A stretch of 55,976 nucleotides of DNA from Pseudomonadales bacterium (GTDB lineage: Bacteria; Pseudomonadota; Gammaproteobacteria; Pseudomonadales; Azotimanducaceae): contig JANQPF010000016.1 in NCBI GenBank assembly GCA_028285415.1, positions 1-55,976 of the forward strand, in the 5' to 3' direction. Made by a program: the position numbers and the translations under genes. Within the stretch, counting starts at the first letter, position 1. Every line of letters begins with the position of its first letter. Shown here piece by piece: positions 6,980-20,270 of the stretch. The notes below the pieces were generated by a model, which was not told where the DNA came from, ran no database searches, and was given only the letters and a program-made list of their open reading frames with translations.

Positions 6980-8161
6980 ATGGCTGCGATCGATGAATCC
7001 GGTGCATCCGGTGAATCTGAAAAGGGCTTTGATGAACGTGATGCGTCAGAGTGCCATGACGAGGACTTCGAGCGGCAGGCCACCCAGCGGATTCGCAAAG
7101 GTCGCGGCAGTGTGAGCAATACCGCCAGCCGTTACCTCCCCACGCGCAGCGTCGCCGTGGACGACGGCTGGGAGAACAACTGGTACCTCGGCGACGAGCC
7201 TGATCCTGTGCGCACACGGTTCTATCCCGACAGAACGAAGCACCTGATTACCAGGAATAAGTCGCCGGACATCCCATTTGCCCATTCCATCAACGCGTTC
7301 AAAGGCTGCGAGCACGGCTGTATCTACTGCTTTGCAAGGCCGACACACGCGTTTCTAGACCTGTCACCCGGGCTCGACTTCGAGACCCGGCTCTTTTTCA
7401 AAACCGACGTGCGGGCGCACCTGCACAAAGAGCTTGCTCGCAAAGGCTACCGCTGCAGCACGCTGGCCATGGGCACCAACACCGACCCGTATCAGCCGCT
7501 CGAGAAGCGTAAGCGCGTTACCCGGGAAGTTCTGGAAACGCTGCTGCCGCTGCGCCACCCGATCAGCATCGTGACCAAAAGCGCGCTCATTCTGCGGGAT
7601 CTCGATCTCCTGGAGGAATTTGCGCGACAGCAGCTCGTCAGCGTGCACGTCAGCGTCACAACCCTCGACAATGCGCTGAAAACCAAGCTCGAACCGCGCA
7701 CCGCGGCACCTGCGGCGCGTCTCAGAACCATCGAAGCACTGAACGCGGCTGGCGTGCCGACGGGCGCCATGCTCGCGCCGATCATTCCCTTCATCAACGA
7801 CAACGAGCTCGAGGACATGGCCAGCGCCTGCGCCGACGCCGGGGCCCGCGCGCTGGGTTACATCCTGCTGCGGCTGCCGCTCGAGGTCAGTCCACTCTTT
7901 CAGGAATGGCTGCAGGCACATTATCCGTTGAAGGCGGAGCGTGTGATGGCGGCCGTGCGATCGACCCGTGGCGGGCGCGATTACAAAAGCGGCTGGCACA
8001 AGCGCATGGTCGGCGAAGGGGAAATCGCCGATCTTCTGCGCAAACGGTTTCACGCGGCAGTGCGCAGAGTAGGGCTCGAAGGCGCCGACATGCCGGAGCT
8101 GCGAACGGATCTGTTCGTCTCGCCGCAGGAGCTCGACAAAGCTCAGATGGAGTTGTTCTAG
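6980..8161 (+). CDS. PA0069-family radical SAM protein (spore photoproduct lyase-like), 393 aa
   Basis: This is a predicted [4Fe-4S]/S-adenosylmethionine radical enzyme. The cluster motif is KGCEHGCIYC with Cys110, Cys114 and Cys117 (C-x3-C-x2-C). YCFARPTHAFLDLSPGLDFE after it is typical of the PA0069/Rv2578c group, which is related to spore photoproduct lyase. The N-terminal 75 residues are polar and probably disordered. The start ATG at 6980 follows GGAG with moderate spacing. The LexA box in front supports a role in DNA repair, for example of a photoproduct or adduct, but the actual substrate of this group is not established to my knowledge. The symporter gene follows after 42 bp. Confidence 0.9.
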   Translation: MAAIDESGASGESEKGFDERDASECHDEDFERQATQRIRKGRGSVSNTASRYLPTRSVAVDDGWENNWYLGDEPDPVRTRFYPDRTKHLITRNKSPDIPFAHSINAFKGCEHGCIYCFARPTHAFLDLSPGLDFETRLFFKTDVRAHLHKELARKGYRCSTLAMGTNTDPYQPLEKRKRVTREVLETLLPLRHPISIVTKSALILRDLDLLEEFARQQLVSVHVSVTTLDNALKTKLEPRTAAPAARLRTIEALNAAGVPTGAMLAPIIPFINDNELEDMASACADAGARALGYILLRLPLEVSPLFQEWLQAHYPLKAERVMAAVRSTRGGRDYKSGWHKRMVGEGEIADLLRKRFHAAVRRVGLEGADMPELRTDLFVSPQELDKAQMELF

Positions 8162-8203
8162 ACCCCGGGTTAAGCTCAGCGGCTTTGGTCTGGGGAGAGT
8201 GGG

Positions 8204-9748
8204 ATGGACCTGACGGCATGGTCGTGGGTATTCATGTTGGGTTACATCGTCATGATGCTCACGTTCGGCGTGCTGGGGCAGCGCAAAGTAGCGAGCGCAG
8301 ACGACTTTGCGACGGCAAGGAACGCGTACGGTCCACTGTTTCTGGCTTTTGCCTTCGCAGCAACCACCGCCAGCGGGGCCACGTTCGTCGGTTTTCCGGG
8401 GATTGGCTACAACGCGGGCTTTGCTGCCATGTGGTCGGTGTTTCTATATCCCATCGGCGTCTATCTCGGGGTGCTGCTTTGTCTCAAGCTCGTCAGTAAC
8501 AGCGGCAACGAGTTCGGCAGTCGCTCGATCCCGGAATACCTCGGCCAGCGCTATCAGTCGGACTGGATCCGTATCCTCGTATCGCTGTTTTCGCTGTCTC
8601 TGTTCTTCTACCTGGCGGGGCAGCTGGTTTCGGGCATTGTTATGTTCGAAATCATGCTGGGCTTGTCCCCGGCCGTGGCGCTGGGGGTCACCGCTGCGGT
8701 TCTGATGATCTACGTGGTGCTTGGAGGCGCGCATGCAGACATTCTGACGGATGGCGTTCAGGGGTTCATCATGGTAGCCGTTGGTTTGCTTGTTGCGATC
8801 CTGTTCCTGCTCGGGTACGGCATCGATGGTGGATTTGGCGGCATGGTGGATGCGCTCAGAGCCAAAGATGAGGACCTGGTTTCGTGGATCAACAAGGACG
8901 ACGTCCTCTATCACTCCTGGTGGTCTGTGCTCGCCGTGCTGCTGGCGCATATTCCGCTTGGCATGCTGCCGCACATCGGCAACAAGCTGTGGGCGTTGAA
9001 AGATCCCAGGCAGCGCCGTTCGTTCATTCGGCTGGCGTTCACCTTCGGCATGATTCTCGGCATGCTGGGCCTCGGCGGGATCATGGCCCGGGTCATCCTT
9101 GGCGAAGGGGTGAACGGGAATCAGGCACTGGCGCTGCTCTTCATTGAGCTCTTCCCGAGCTGGCTGGCGGCGCTCCTGGGTGTCGGGATCCTGGCGGCGG
9201 TCATGTCGACGGCGGATGGGCTGGTGGTTTCCTCGTCGCAGATCATCGCCAACGATCTCTATCGTTTGACGTTCGTGCCGCGCTTCAGAGCGAACCTGTC
9301 GGCGCAGGAGGTCGAGCGGCGGGTGCTCAACATGAGCCGTATCGCCACCGTTGTGATCATGGTGCTCTGTACGGCGCTCGCCTGGTCCATGCTTGATATG
9401 AACGTCACCATCATCGTCTGGATCGGCACTGGCTGCATGATGGCTGCGTTTGCCGGCCCGCTGATTCTGGGCGCGGTATGGCGTGGCGTTACGCGGGCAG
9501 GAGCGTTTGCAGGTCTTTTGAGCGGCGGCGTGGTCTTCATTGTCACATTCAATGCGATGATCGATCCGGAGTGGTTTGGCCTTGGACTGATGCGGGACGC
9601 AGCATTGTGGCTCGAGCGCGAAGCGCCGAACCCCTGGTCGTGCGCTGCGATGGGAGAGCTGGTATCGGTCACGGTGACCGTGGTGGTATCCAAGCTCACG
9701 CAGCCGCTGCCGGCGGCGCACATGAAGCGGCTGTTTCCAGCGCAGTGA
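8204..9748 (+). CDS. sodium:solute symporter (SSS family), 514 aa
   Basis: This is an inner-membrane transporter with about 13 hydrophobic segments. Family marks are AFAFAATTASGATFVGFPGIGY near residues 48-70, the R-SIPEYLGQRY motif near residue 110 and MSTADGLVVSSSQIIANDLYR near residue 330, all typical of the SSS (PutP/PanF-like) family that uses sodium to import small solutes. A ribosome-binding site GGGGAGAG precedes the ATG. The substrate cannot be inferred; there is no catabolic gene next to it. It may be read through from the SOS-regulated gene 42 bp upstream, although no terminator or promoter is obvious in the gap. Confidence 0.9.
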   Translation: MDLTAWSWVFMLGYIVMMLTFGVLGQRKVASADDFATARNAYGPLFLAFAFAATTASGATFVGFPGIGYNAGFAAMWSVFLYPIGVYLGVLLCLKLVSNSGNEFGSRSIPEYLGQRYQSDWIRILVSLFSLSLFFYLAGQLVSGIVMFEIMLGLSPAVALGVTAAVLMIYVVLGGAHADILTDGVQGFIMVAVGLLVAILFLLGYGIDGGFGGMVDALRAKDEDLVSWINKDDVLYHSWWSVLAVLLAHIPLGMLPHIGNKLWALKDPRQRRSFIRLAFTFGMILGMLGLGGIMARVILGEGVNGNQALALLFIELFPSWLAALLGVGILAAVMSTADGLVVSSSQIIANDLYRLTFVPRFRANLSAQEVERRVLNMSRIATVVIMVLCTALAWSMLDMNVTIIVWIGTGCMMAAFAGPLILGAVWRGVTRAGAFAGLLSGGVVFIVTFNAMIDPEWFGLGLMRDAALWLEREAPNPWSCAAMGELVSVTVTVVVSKLTQPLPAAHMKRLFPAQ

Positions 9749-9774
9749 CGGACGGCTTCAGCGGCGCCGGATTG

Positions 9775-11130
9775 CTAGCCCGCACGCAGGCGGTGATGCA
9801 GCCACAGCATGCCGCCGAGCAGTGTCCAGATGACGATGGTCATCCATTCGTCCGGCCAGCTGAGCGCACTTTCGGACCAAGGTAAAAACGCCGACAAGAG
9901 TCCCAGTGCGAGCACTACCGCGCCGTAGCCCACCAGGTTCGGATGGCTCACCTTGAAAGGCCTTGGCATATCGGGCTCCGTGCGGCGCAGCACCAGAAAC
10001 GAGATGGCGACGAAAACGAAAGCGATGGTGACCGCGAAGCTGCCGCTGTTGATGAGCCAGACGAGAATCGTGCGGCCGAAGAGTGGCGCGAAGATGGACA
10101 GGATGCCGATCGTGAGAATCCCGACGTAGGGTGTTTGGTAGACAGGGTGCAGACGTGCAAAAGCGGCAGGGACAAAACCGGATTCGGCCAATGCGAACAG
10201 CACGCGGGAGGCGCCAACGATGAACGCATTCCAGCTGGTCAGGATACCGCCGATGCCACCCAGGACGAGAATGGTGCCGGCCCAGCTACCCTGCCAGAGA
10301 CTGGTTGCGGCATCCGCCGTTGCCATCTGTTGATTAGACAGGTTGGCCGCTGGGATACCAAGGCCAACCGCGAACGTAATGAAGATGTACCACGCTACTG
10401 CGCAGAAGACAGAGATGACGAGCAGCCGCCCGATACGATTGGCAGGGAGGTCAATCTCCTCGGCTGACTGCGGGATGACGTCGAAACCGACGAGCATGGC
10501 AGGCACCATGATGAGAACGGCCAGCATGCCGGTGGCGGGCGTTGCGATCCAGGGTTCGGCGTTGGCCATCTCGCCGTTGAACGCTGCGCCGGTAAGCAGC
10601 AGCACGCCGGCGCCGAGGATGAGCGCTGTGACGAGGGTCTGGACGAAGGCGGCGGTGCGGATGCCGACGTAGTTGACCCAGGTCACGAGAATCGTGCCGG
10701 CAGCCCCGACAATGACGAAGCCGATATCCACGTCGGAGCCGAGAACGTTCCAGAGCGTGCCCATGCGAATTTGCGGAAGCAGATACTCCACGGCCGTAGG
10801 CAGGGCAACCGACTCGAACAGGCAGACGTTGAGATAGGAAAACAAAAGCGCCCACGTGCAAACGAAGCTCCAGTCTGCGCCGAGCGCGCGGTGGGTGTAG
10901 ATGTGTTCGCCGCCGGCGCGAGGCATGGCAGCTGCCAGCTCGCTATAGGTCAAGCCAATCAGCGATATTGCCAACCCGCCGGCGGTGAACGCGATGAGGG
11001 TGCCGAGCGTTCCTGCTTCGGAGAGCCAGACTCCGGTCATGAGCACCCAGCTCCAGCCGATCATGGCGCCGAATGAAAGCGTCAGCACCTGCGGCGCTTT
11101 GAGCACTTTGGCAAACCTTTCCTGTGTCAC
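9775..11130 (-). CDS. APC-family amino acid permease, 451 aa
   Basis: This is an inner-membrane protein with about 12 hydrophobic helices. The first helix region LTLSFGAMIGWSWVLMTGVW corresponds to the unwound GA(M)IG substrate-binding segment of the amino acid-polyamine-organocation superfamily, and ELAAAMPRAGGEHIYTHRALG is the usual helix 2-3 motif. Later segments VPAMLVGFDVIPQSAEEI and GGIGGILTSWNAFIVGASRVLFAL are also family-typical. The start is a GTG at 11130 with AGGG upstream. It is convergent with the symporter gene and divergent from the small gene at 11227. Amino acids or related amines are the likely substrate. Confidence 0.9.
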   Translation of the reverse strand: MTQERFAKVLKAPQVLTLSFGAMIGWSWVLMTGVWLSEAGTLGTLIAFTAGGLAISLIGLTYSELAAAMPRAGGEHIYTHRALGADWSFVCTWALLFSYLNVCLFESVALPTAVEYLLPQIRMGTLWNVLGSDVDIGFVIVGAAGTILVTWVNYVGIRTAAFVQTLVTALILGAGVLLLTGAAFNGEMANAEPWIATPATGMLAVLIMVPAMLVGFDVIPQSAEEIDLPANRIGRLLVISVFCAVAWYIFITFAVGLGIPAANLSNQQMATADAATSLWQGSWAGTILVLGGIGGILTSWNAFIVGASRVLFALAESGFVPAAFARLHPVYQTPYVGILTIGILSIFAPLFGRTILVWLINSGSFAVTIAFVFVAISFLVLRRTEPDMPRPFKVSHPNLVGYGAVVLALGLLSAFLPWSESALSWPDEWMTIVIWTLLGGMLWLHHRLRAG

Positions 11131-11166
11131 TACCCAACCCTGTCTGCGTCGAACTGGTTGCCTAGC

Positions 11167-11195
11167 TTACTGGATATTCTCGCCCCTGTTAGAAT
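11167..11195 (+). promoter_or_regulatory. sigma70-type promoter for the small gene at 11227
   Basis: TTACTG at 11167-11172 and TAGAAT at 11190-11195 are separated by exactly 17 bases and each differs from consensus by two bases or fewer. Transcription would start near 11202, which leaves a leader of about 25 bases before the GTG at 11227. This position argues against the upstream TTG at 11158 being the real start. Confidence 0.6.
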
Positions 11196-11226
11196 CGAAA
11201 TTGCAGTCAACAAAGCGCGCAACATA

Positions 11227-11481
11227 GTGGGTTCCATCAAGTTTCAACACCGTCACAAACACCTCGAGCTCAAGCTGGACGAAGCGGGTACGTTCGAGCT
11301 TTACCTCGACAACTGTTTGCGGAAACGACGCCCGGCAACCGGTCGGGAACCGCAGTATCTATGGACGAACGTTGAGCTCGAGTGGGAAGAGCACCACTAC
11401 ATCGAAGCCCGTTATTGGGCCAGCAGCAATCGGGTTGAGGTCACCGTAAACGGTGCGGCGCTCGTTGAGGGTGAGTTTTAG
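11227..11481 (+). CDS. small conserved hypothetical protein, 84 aa
   Basis: The product begins [20 protein letters not shown] after a GTG start and contains [20 protein letters not shown] and a beta-strand end [15 protein letters not shown]. It is acidic, rich in aromatic residues and beta-strand-like, without signal or membrane segments. I believe similar small proteins occur in other gammaproteobacteria but know no function. The open frame runs back to a TTG at 11158, yet the promoter at 11167-11195 would then lie inside the gene, so the GTG is preferred. Its stop overlaps the convergent histidine kinase stop by four bases. Confidence 0.7.
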   Translation: MGSIKFQHRHKHLELKLDEAGTFELYLDNCLRKRRPATGREPQYLWTNVELEWEEHHYIEARYWASSNRVEVTVNGAALVEGEF

Positions 11482-14147
11482 GTAGCCTGCACCGCTTCGA
11501 TGGCCGCAAGCAGCTGAGCCTGCTGCAGGGGTTTAGTGATGTACTCGTCCATGCCGGCGGCTCTTGCCCGTTCACGGTGTTCCGGGAGCGCATGTGCGGT
11601 CAGCGCGATGATAGGCAGGTCGGCCCGCGGCATGCCGCTGGTTCTGATTTTCTCCGTCGTCGAATAACCGTCCATTTCCGGCATTTCGCAGTCCATTAAT
11701 ATGAGGTCAATCTCGTCGCCGTTGGCGAGAAACTCACCCCACGCTTCGACGCCGTTGTTGGCGAAACGCACCATCGCGCCCCAGTTGGTCAAAACTTTTC
11801 CGGCGACGAGGCGATTGGTGGCGTTGTCCTCCGCGACAAGCACGGTCAGTCCGCTGAGGGGTGCCGGGGGATCCGGCGGCGCTTGCGCTGTCTCGTCAGT
11901 TTGATCGGTGGTTTCTTCGATTGTCGGAATGAAGCGACGCAGGATGGCAAAGGTCAACGGCAACCGCAGATCGTGCTGCAGACGCAGCGTGCGCAGCGCC
12001 GGACTTTCCGGCGCGGGTAGGTCCTCATCGATGATCAGCGTCGTGCCGGACTCTAGCTGATCGAGACGTCTGCGATCGACGCGTTCAAAATCGGCGCTCA
12101 TGCGACGTGACCACAGCGACAGGGAGTGGGCCAGGTCGTCGTCTTCACCCCAATAGGCTATGTCATTGCAGCGCTGCGCTCTGGGACCGGTGGTGTCGGC
12201 GGGAGCGTCGATGGTGAATATCATTTCAGTGCCGATTCCCGGCGTGCTGTAAGCCGTGATTGTCCCACCCATCAGTTCGACCAGCTTTTTACTGATGGCA
12301 AGGCCGAGGCCCGTACCGCCAAAACGTCTGGAGATTGATGCGTCTGCCTGTTGGAAGCGGGTAAAAAGGCTCTCGACGCCTTCCCGTTCCATGCCGATAC
12401 CCTCGTCCACCACGCGGAATTCGAGCACGTTGCCGGGATTGTCCTGCTGCGCAAGCGTGCGTACCTCAATGCGCACGGCACCCTCCTCCGTGAACTTGAT
12501 GGCGTTGCTGAGCAGGTTTGTCAGCACCTGCTTGAGGCGGGTGCTGTCTGCAACGATGCGCTCCGGCACCCCCGGATGCAGCCAGACATAAAGCTGCAGA
12601 TTGCGGCGGACGACGTCGTCACGATGCAGGAGAACAAGGTCATCGAGCAGCTCAACCAGGGCGAGCGGACGGGCTTCTATGGCCATGCGTCCCGCCTCTA
12701 CTTTGGAAAAGTCGAGAATGTCGTTCAGGATGTTCATCAACGCTTTGCCGGACCGTTGCAGGGTTTCGACGTATTGCTGTTGCTGTGTATCGAGCCTGGT
12801 GGCGTGCAGCAGGTCAGCCATGCCCAGCACGCCATTCATGGGCGTGCGTATCTCGTGACTCATGGTGGCGAGGAATGAAGATTTGGCCTGGTTCTCCTCG
12901 TCAGCAACCGCGGCTTTGAAGCTCGCCTCGCGCGCCTGGTATTTGGCAACGATGGCGGCGTGCTCTGCCTCGCGTTGTTTTATCGTCAGTGTTCGGATGC
13001 GATGGGCGAGTGCCACTGCGAGCGTGACGGCAACGGTGGCGCTACCGCCCAGGAGCGATATCTGGCTGTACGCCGCAGCCCATCCCTGATGCATGAGGCG
13101 TGCGACGATCAGAATACTCAGCGCAATCAGCAACGGGCTGAAGGCGAGCAGGTACTGGCGGGCGTTGACGTTGCCGCGCCATGCTTGAGGGACCACATGG
13201 AGCGCAAAGATCAAGAGCGTTGGCAACAGCGAGATCATTGCAACAACGATGAGCAGGTGCACATCTGCGATGACAGCGGCGGGGATCAACATGACGGTGA
13301 CGTAGACGACCGTCGCGTGCCAGAGTCTGCGTTGCCATCCATCATCGGCTGCGATGAGAAACGACCGGGTAAAGGCGAGGAGTGCAACCCCCGTCAGCAT
13401 CATCAGCGGTCCGATGAGGTGTTTCGTGATTGCCGGGGTTTCCGGCCACAGATAGTTTCCGGCAACCCCATGGAGCACCAGCTGCAGGAGCAGCATTGAG
13501 GCTAGAAACACGCCGAGGCGAAGATATGCGGGTTCCCGCGTGATGGCTGAAAAGAGCAGGTTGTATGCCGCCATGACAAGAAGCACGCCGAACATGATCC
13601 CCTGCGCGAGGCGCCAGTTGGCCAGCTTGTCTGCATAAGCTTGTGGTTCCCAGAGAGAGGTCTGCCAGCGCATGTCGTCAGGACTCACGACATGGACGTA
13701 GAGGTCCCGGGTAGCGCCCGCGGGGAGATGGAGCTTGAAAACTGGATAGCTGCTCGAGCGAAAACCGCTGGCGACCGGTGCGGTCAGACCCTGGATCTGG
13801 TGATCGACGAGCCTGTGCTGAGCATACACATGTAGGAGCGCAGTACGAATGTGTGGGTGCTGAATTTCGAGCAGACGGGTCAGCGGCTGTTCGTTTGCGT
13901 TGGTGATACGTAGCTTGAACCAGTAGCTTCCGCCGTATTCGTCGAATGCTGCGGGCCGTGGCGCGACCGGCTGATATCCCGTCGCGGGGGGAGCGTAGCC
14001 GGTGTCAGAATTTTGACTCTGCTGGACCTGCCAATCCAGCGACACGTCAATGTGGTGTAGAGAGTCGTCGATGGTGACGTCGGCAGCGGCGGTAAAACTC
14101 AATACCGCTGCGGCCAAGCCAACGATGAGTCGGTTGGCGCCGGACAT
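11478..14147 (-). CDS. hybrid sensor histidine kinase with 7TMR-DISM sensor, 889 aa
   Basis: The domain order is: signal peptide; periplasmic sensor of the 7TMR-DISM extracellular type (about 25-170, with [16 protein letters not shown] and [17 protein letters not shown]); seven hydrophobic helices (about 180-380); HisKA with [16 protein letters not shown] (His431); a GHKL ATPase with N-box [12 protein letters not shown] and [12 protein letters not shown]; a degenerate spacer; and a receiver ending the protein, with phospho-acceptor Asp819 in [12 protein letters not shown] and Lys in YITKPL. No Hpt domain is present, so phosphotransfer needs another protein. It is divergent from a second hybrid kinase, and no response regulator gene is adjacent. 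The signal sensed is unknown; the DISM domain is often linked to carbohydrate binding. Confidence 0.93.
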   Translation of the reverse strand: MSGANRLIVGLAAAVLSFTAAADVTIDDSLHHIDVSLDWQVQQSQNSDTGYAPPATGYQPVAPRPAAFDEYGGSYWFKLRITNANEQPLTRLLEIQHPHIRTALLHVYAQHRLVDHQIQGLTAPVASGFRSSSYPVFKLHLPAGATRDLYVHVVSPDDMRWQTSLWEPQAYADKLANWRLAQGIMFGVLLVMAAYNLLFSAITREPAYLRLGVFLASMLLLQLVLHGVAGNYLWPETPAITKHLIGPLMMLTGVALLAFTRSFLIAADDGWQRRLWHATVVYVTVMLIPAAVIADVHLLIVVAMISLLPTLLIFALHVVPQAWRGNVNARQYLLAFSPLLIALSILIVARLMHQGWAAAYSQISLLGGSATVAVTLAVALAHRIRTLTIKQREAEHAAIVAKYQAREASFKAAVADEENQAKSSFLATMSHEIRTPMNGVLGMADLLHATRLDTQQQQYVETLQRSGKALMNILNDILDFSKVEAGRMAIEARPLALVELLDDLVLLHRDDVVRRNLQLYVWLHPGVPERIVADSTRLKQVLTNLLSNAIKFTEEGAVRIEVRTLAQQDNPGNVLEFRVVDEGIGMEREGVESLFTRFQQADASISRRFGGTGLGLAISKKLVELMGGTITAYSTPGIGTEMIFTIDAPADTTGPRAQRCNDIAYWGEDDDLAHSLSLWSRRMSADFERVDRRRLDQLESGTTLIIDEDLPAPESPALRTLRLQHDLRLPLTFAILRRFIPTIEETTDQTDETAQAPPDPPAPLSGLTVLVAEDNATNRLVAGKVLTNWGAMVRFANNGVEAWGEFLANGDEIDLILMDCEMPEMDGYSTTEKIRTSGMPRADLPIIALTAHALPEHRERARAAGMDEYITKPLQQAQLLAAIEAVQAT

Positions 14148-14271
14148 TCTCTCAGTGTAGCCGTGAATACCACCTTACGTTCCGCTAAGTGTCGATTGCA
14201 GCACGATTTTTCCGGTCGCGCCGCGTTCGCGGCGACTAAGCTGAAAACTGGAGCTCTGTATCGAGATTTGA

Positions 14272-17694
<3,423 letters not shown>

Positions 17695-17704
17695 CGCGGC
17701 GCGC

Positions 17705-18736
17705 CTAGTCCTGCCAGGGTTCTACGACTACTTTAGCGAAGCGTTCGGGATCGCGCAGCGCGTCGAACGTTGCCGCGACGTCGTCGAGCGGTATGCGGTG
17801 GGACACGAGATCTGCCACGTCGAACCTGCCGTCTGCAATGAACCGCAGACTGTCGGCAAACTCCTGTAGCGAGTAACCGAGCACAAACTGCATGGAGAGC
17901 TCTTTGTTGATTGCAATGAGCGGTCTGAAGTGATCGGTCTGCAGACAGACACCGACAATCACAATGCGCGTGTCCCGGGGCACTTTGAGGCAGATGTCGT
18001 CGATGACACCCGGCACGCCGACGCACTCGAACACGATGAGCTCGCCGGGTTTTACCGGAGTGAGGCTGAACGGATCCTCGTCCGCTGGATCGCAGACGTG
18101 GTCTGCCCCCTGGCCGGCAGCAAATTCGCGGCGCCCGTGGGAAAAGTCGGCGGCAATGATCTTTTTGACACCCCGAGCACGGAGCGCCGTGATGACGGCC
18201 AGCCCCACGGGACCGGCACCGATGACCAGGGCGGTCTCGTTGCCGCTGAGGTTGGCTTTGTTGACCGAGTGGTAGCCTACCGCCAGCGGCTCGGTCAGTG
18301 CCGCGGCGGTGGCCGGCGTACCCGCGGGTACGGGCAGCAGGAACTGTTCCGATAGCACCATGTATTCGGCGAAACCGCCGGGCAGCTCGGCGCTGTATCC
18401 AACCGCCTCGGCGTTGCCCCGCATCACCATCGGGACGGAGCAGACCAGCTGACCGGGATTATGCTCAGCCCGGCAGTTTGCGCCGTATTCGACGATTTCC
18501 GCACAGAACTCATGGCCAAGCACAACGGGATCGTAGGTCGTGAGCTTGAACGCACCGCCGGCTTCGCGACTGGTTTCGACAAACGCTTCGGTATGCTGCG
18601 CGGCGTGTAGATCGGAGCCGCAGATCCCGCAGGCGCGGCTTTTGACGAGTACTTCTCCGGCGCCCGGCACGGGTACCGGGACGCGATCGACCCAGACTTT
18701 GCCGCGTTCCATCAATACAGCGCGCATGTCTGCCAT
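17705..18736 (-). CDS. zinc-dependent alcohol dehydrogenase (MDR family), 343 aa
   Basis: This is a medium-chain dehydrogenase/reductase. Zinc-ligand motifs are seen: CGICGSDLH near residue 37 for the catalytic Cys, GHEFCAE for the His-Glu pair, and the Rossmann loop LVIGAGPVGLAVI near residue 175. The structural-zinc Cys cluster of classical enzymes is not complete. The open frame extends to 18979, but the ATG at 18736, with CAGGG upstream and the typical start MRAVLMERGK, is the real one. It is transcribed divergently from an aldehyde dehydrogenase with 73 bp between, which suggests successive oxidation of an alcohol to an acid. The substrate is not known. Confidence 0.9.
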   Translation of the reverse strand: MADMRAVLMERGKVWVDRVPVPVPGAGEVLVKSRACGICGSDLHAAQHTEAFVETSREAGGAFKLTTYDPVVLGHEFCAEIVEYGANCRAEHNPGQLVCSVPMVMRGNAEAVGYSAELPGGFAEYMVLSEQFLLPVPAGTPATAAALTEPLAVGYHSVNKANLSGNETALVIGAGPVGLAVITALRARGVKKIIAADFSHGRREFAAGQGADHVCDPADEDPFSLTPVKPGELIVFECVGVPGVIDDICLKVPRDTRIVIVGVCLQTDHFRPLIAINKELSMQFVLGYSLQEFADSLRFIADGRFDVADLVSHRIPLDDVAATFDALRDPERFAKVVVEPWQD

Positions 18737-18809
18737 TGTTTTACCCTGCCTGGACTTTGTTCCCAGATTCCCGACAATGATGAAGTTAAATCGAACGATG
18801 GGGAAGACC

Positions 18810-20255
18810 ATGTCAGAACACATAGAAGAAACCTCACGCGAGGACATGCAGGCCCTCCTGGACCGGCAGCGCCAGGCGTATCTGGCGGAAGGTGTCGTCT
18901 CCACCGCGACGCGCAAAGACAGAATTGAACGTGCGATCAAGGTGCTCAAGGACAACGAAACGCGGTTTGTCGAAGCCATGTCTGCCGACTTTGGGCATCG
19001 AAGCGAGCATCAGTCGCTCTTTACCGACATTGCGTCGTGCATCGGGCCGCTGCGCCACGCCCAGGCGAACATCGACAAGTGGCGCAAACCCGAGAAGCGC
19101 AAGGTTGGCCCGTTCCCCCTGAATCTCCTCGGCGCGAAGGCACGCGTCGAGTATCAGCCGCTGGGCGTGGTGGGTGTCATCAGTCCGTGGAACTTCCCGG
19201 TCAATCTCACGTTTACGCCGCTGGCCGGTATCCTCGGTGCCGGGAACCGCTGCATGATCAAACCCAGTGAGTACACGCCTGAAACTTCCGCCGCGATGGC
19301 CGAGGCGATCGCGGCTGAGTTCAGCGAAGAGGAGATTGCTGTGTTCACCGGCGGGCCGCAGACGGGCGCAGACTTCTCGGGATTGCCGTTCGACCATCTA
19401 CTTTTTACCGGTGCAACCTCCATTGCCAAGCACGTCATGCGGGCGGCATCGGAAAACCTCGTCCCGGTGACTTTGGAGCTCGGCGGTAAATCACCCGTTG
19501 TCATTGGCCGCAGCGCCGATATGGACAAGACCGCTGATGCGATCATGGCGGGCAAAATGATGAACGCCGGCCAGATCTGCCTCGCGCCGGACTACGTGTT
19601 CGTGCCGACGGAACGCATGCGCGACTTTGTCGAATCTTCAAAGCGGGCGGTGGCGAAAATGTTCCCGACGCTGCTCGATAACCCGGACTACACATCGGTT
19701 GTGAACGAACGTCACTTCGAGCGCATCAACAACTACCTTGCCGAAGCTCGGGAAAGAGGCGCCGAGGTTGTCGAAATCAATCCCGCCAACGAAGATTTCC
19801 GGCAGCAGCCGAACCACAAAATACCGCCGACCCTGGTCATCGATCCGGGCGAGGACACGGCCATCATGCAGGAAGAGATTTTCGGGCCGGTGATGCCGGT
19901 CAAGCCTTATGATCAGGTGGACGACAGCATCTCCTACATCAACGATCACGATCGTCCGCTTGGTCTCTACTATTTCGGCACGGACGACAATGAAGAAGAG
20001 CGCGTGCTCAGCCACACCACCTCGGGTGGTGTGACCGTCAATGACGTCATCATGCATATCTCTCAGGAAGACCTGCCTTTTGGTGGCGTAGGTCCGTCCG
20101 GTATGGGCTCGTACCATGGCTTTGACGGTTTCAAGACCTTCAGCCATGCCAAGGCGGTTTTCAAACAAACGAAAGTGAACGTTGCGGAGATGGCTGGTCT
20201 AAGACCGCCATACGGCGAAAAGCTGATCAAGGCTGTACGCCAGCAGATGCGTTGA
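18810..20255 (+). CDS. aldehyde dehydrogenase, coniferyl aldehyde dehydrogenase type, 481 aa
   Basis: This is an NAD(P)-dependent aldehyde dehydrogenase. The catalytic Cys257 lies in NAGQICLAPDYV and the general base Glu223 in VTLELGGKSPVV; VISPWNFPVNLT is the conserved Asn region. The short form (about 480 residues) with IHRR-free N-terminus and GVGPSGMGSYHGFDGFKTFS near the end is typical of the CalB-like coniferyl aldehyde and medium-chain aldehyde group. The ATG at 18810 has GGGGAAG upstream; the frame open back to 18540 lies over the divergent dehydrogenase gene and is not used. It is followed by a PhyH gene after 15 bp, probably in one transcript. Confidence 0.9.
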   Translation: MSEHIEETSREDMQALLDRQRQAYLAEGVVSTATRKDRIERAIKVLKDNETRFVEAMSADFGHRSEHQSLFTDIASCIGPLRHAQANIDKWRKPEKRKVGPFPLNLLGAKARVEYQPLGVVGVISPWNFPVNLTFTPLAGILGAGNRCMIKPSEYTPETSAAMAEAIAAEFSEEEIAVFTGGPQTGADFSGLPFDHLLFTGATSIAKHVMRAASENLVPVTLELGGKSPVVIGRSADMDKTADAIMAGKMMNAGQICLAPDYVFVPTERMRDFVESSKRAVAKMFPTLLDNPDYTSVVNERHFERINNYLAEARERGAEVVEINPANEDFRQQPNHKIPPTLVIDPGEDTAIMQEEIFGPVMPVKPYDQVDDSISYINDHDRPLGLYYFGTDDNEEERVLSHTTSGGVTVNDVIMHISQEDLPFGGVGPSGMGSYHGFDGFKTFSHAKAVFKQTKVNVAEMAGLRPPYGEKLIKAVRQQMR

Positions 20256-20270
20256 TGCAGTAGCAATCTC

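Noticed and set aside
8444-9721. A 425-codon minus-strand frame opposite the sodium:solute symporter
   Set aside because: Its composition (His, Arg, Asp, Gln runs) is that of an antisense shadow of membrane-protein codons; the plus-strand symporter has clear family motifs.
18540-18809. An N-terminal extension of the aldehyde dehydrogenase over the divergent dehydrogenase gene
   Set aside because: The ATG at 18810 has a good ribosome-binding site and a family-typical N-terminus.
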